Assembly (NCBI GenBank): GCA_002284615.2
Contig: MU069556.1
Span: 326,823 to 342,350, forward strand
Direction: 5' to 3'
Length of the DNA stretch: 15,528 nt
From: Dunaliella salina
Taxonomy: Eukaryota > Chlorophyta > Chlorophyceae > Chlamydomonadales > Dunaliellaceae
In this document: piece by piece, positions 15,328 through 15,528 of the stretch
Layout of the letters: each line of letters begins with the position of its first letter
Position numbering within the stretch: position 1 is the first letter of the stretch
The notes under the pieces: generated by a model
Seen by the model: only the letters and a program-made list of their open reading frames with translations
The model's database searches: none
Told to the model about the DNA's origin: nothing
Position numbers and translations under genes: made by a program

Positions 15328-15528
15328 TGTGAGAATGCCAAACAGGTGCACCGCGGCATTTACACTTGCACAACATATGATACAAGGAAGGGTCCAGAGC
15401 TGAAGACTCGGGTCCCCTGCCAAAAAAAAGGGAAAACATACAAGTATAAAAAAGACAAGACATACCCTTTGCCAATTGCACTTTTTGTCGATCCAGTCAT
15501 GGCACTCGAACATCCAGGCCTCGCCAGT
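15328..15528. other. Stretch with no recognised gene
   Basis: No motif seen. An A-rich stretch occurs at 15420-15456. The window ends without a clear feature boundary. Confidence 0.5.

Overview
This window looks like nuclear DNA from a repeat-rich eukaryote. I see no intact host gene, no tRNA or rRNA, and no bacterial operon structure. It is a graveyard of decayed mobile elements separated by satellites. The mixture of a chromodomain Ty3/gypsy element, a LINE reverse transcriptase, and a protein family combining RNase H with an R2-type nuclease resembles what is known from green algae of the Chlamydomonadales type. That assignment is an inference from element types only.

Layout. 1-63 is a GT-rich microsatellite. 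193-844 is the broken 3' end of a Ty3/gypsy chromovirus pol gene (integrase C-terminus, then chromodomain). 1185-1379 is the 3' tail of an element family called family X here. Directly after it comes a long 5'-truncated member, copy B (1381-3902), ending in a second copy of the same tail. 3953-4201 is an extra RNase H fragment (copy F). 4702-5110 is an antisense fragment with the zinc finger and start of the nuclease (copy C). 5202-7017 is a sense copy carrying the N-terminal PHD finger (copy D), ending in an 88% identical inverted duplication of itself (copy G, 7027-7133). 7763-9777 is a degenerate LINE reverse transcriptase with a C-terminal CCHC knuckle.

9800-15528 holds mostly non-coding repeats: a 31-bp minisatellite (10642-10864), a possible family X remnant (11288-11560), a degenerate array of about 110 bp (11593-12255), a 33-bp minisatellite (about 12775-13035), and a 701-bp foldback-type DNA element with 24-bp terminal inverted repeats (13878-14578). 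That element lies between two blocks of another repeat with a period of about 129 bp. A 21-bp CAGGAAGGC array lies at 15176-15327.

The main result is the architecture of family X, reconstructed by comparing copies inside the window: PHD finger, a short chromo-like W-x3-WEP segment, a conserved domain resembling an N6-adenine methyltransferase, RNase H, a CCHC/RHN zinc finger, a PD-(D/E)xK nuclease, a short C-terminus ending NPPDPH, and a roughly 130-bp 3' UTR ending in (TTTTC)n. No reverse transcriptase lies between these domains in the only copy covering the C-terminal part. The family either depends on an RT from another ORF or element, possibly the LINE type at 7763-9777, or its RT lies upstream of everything preserved here. 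All copies carry stops and frameshifts, so nothing here is expected to be active.
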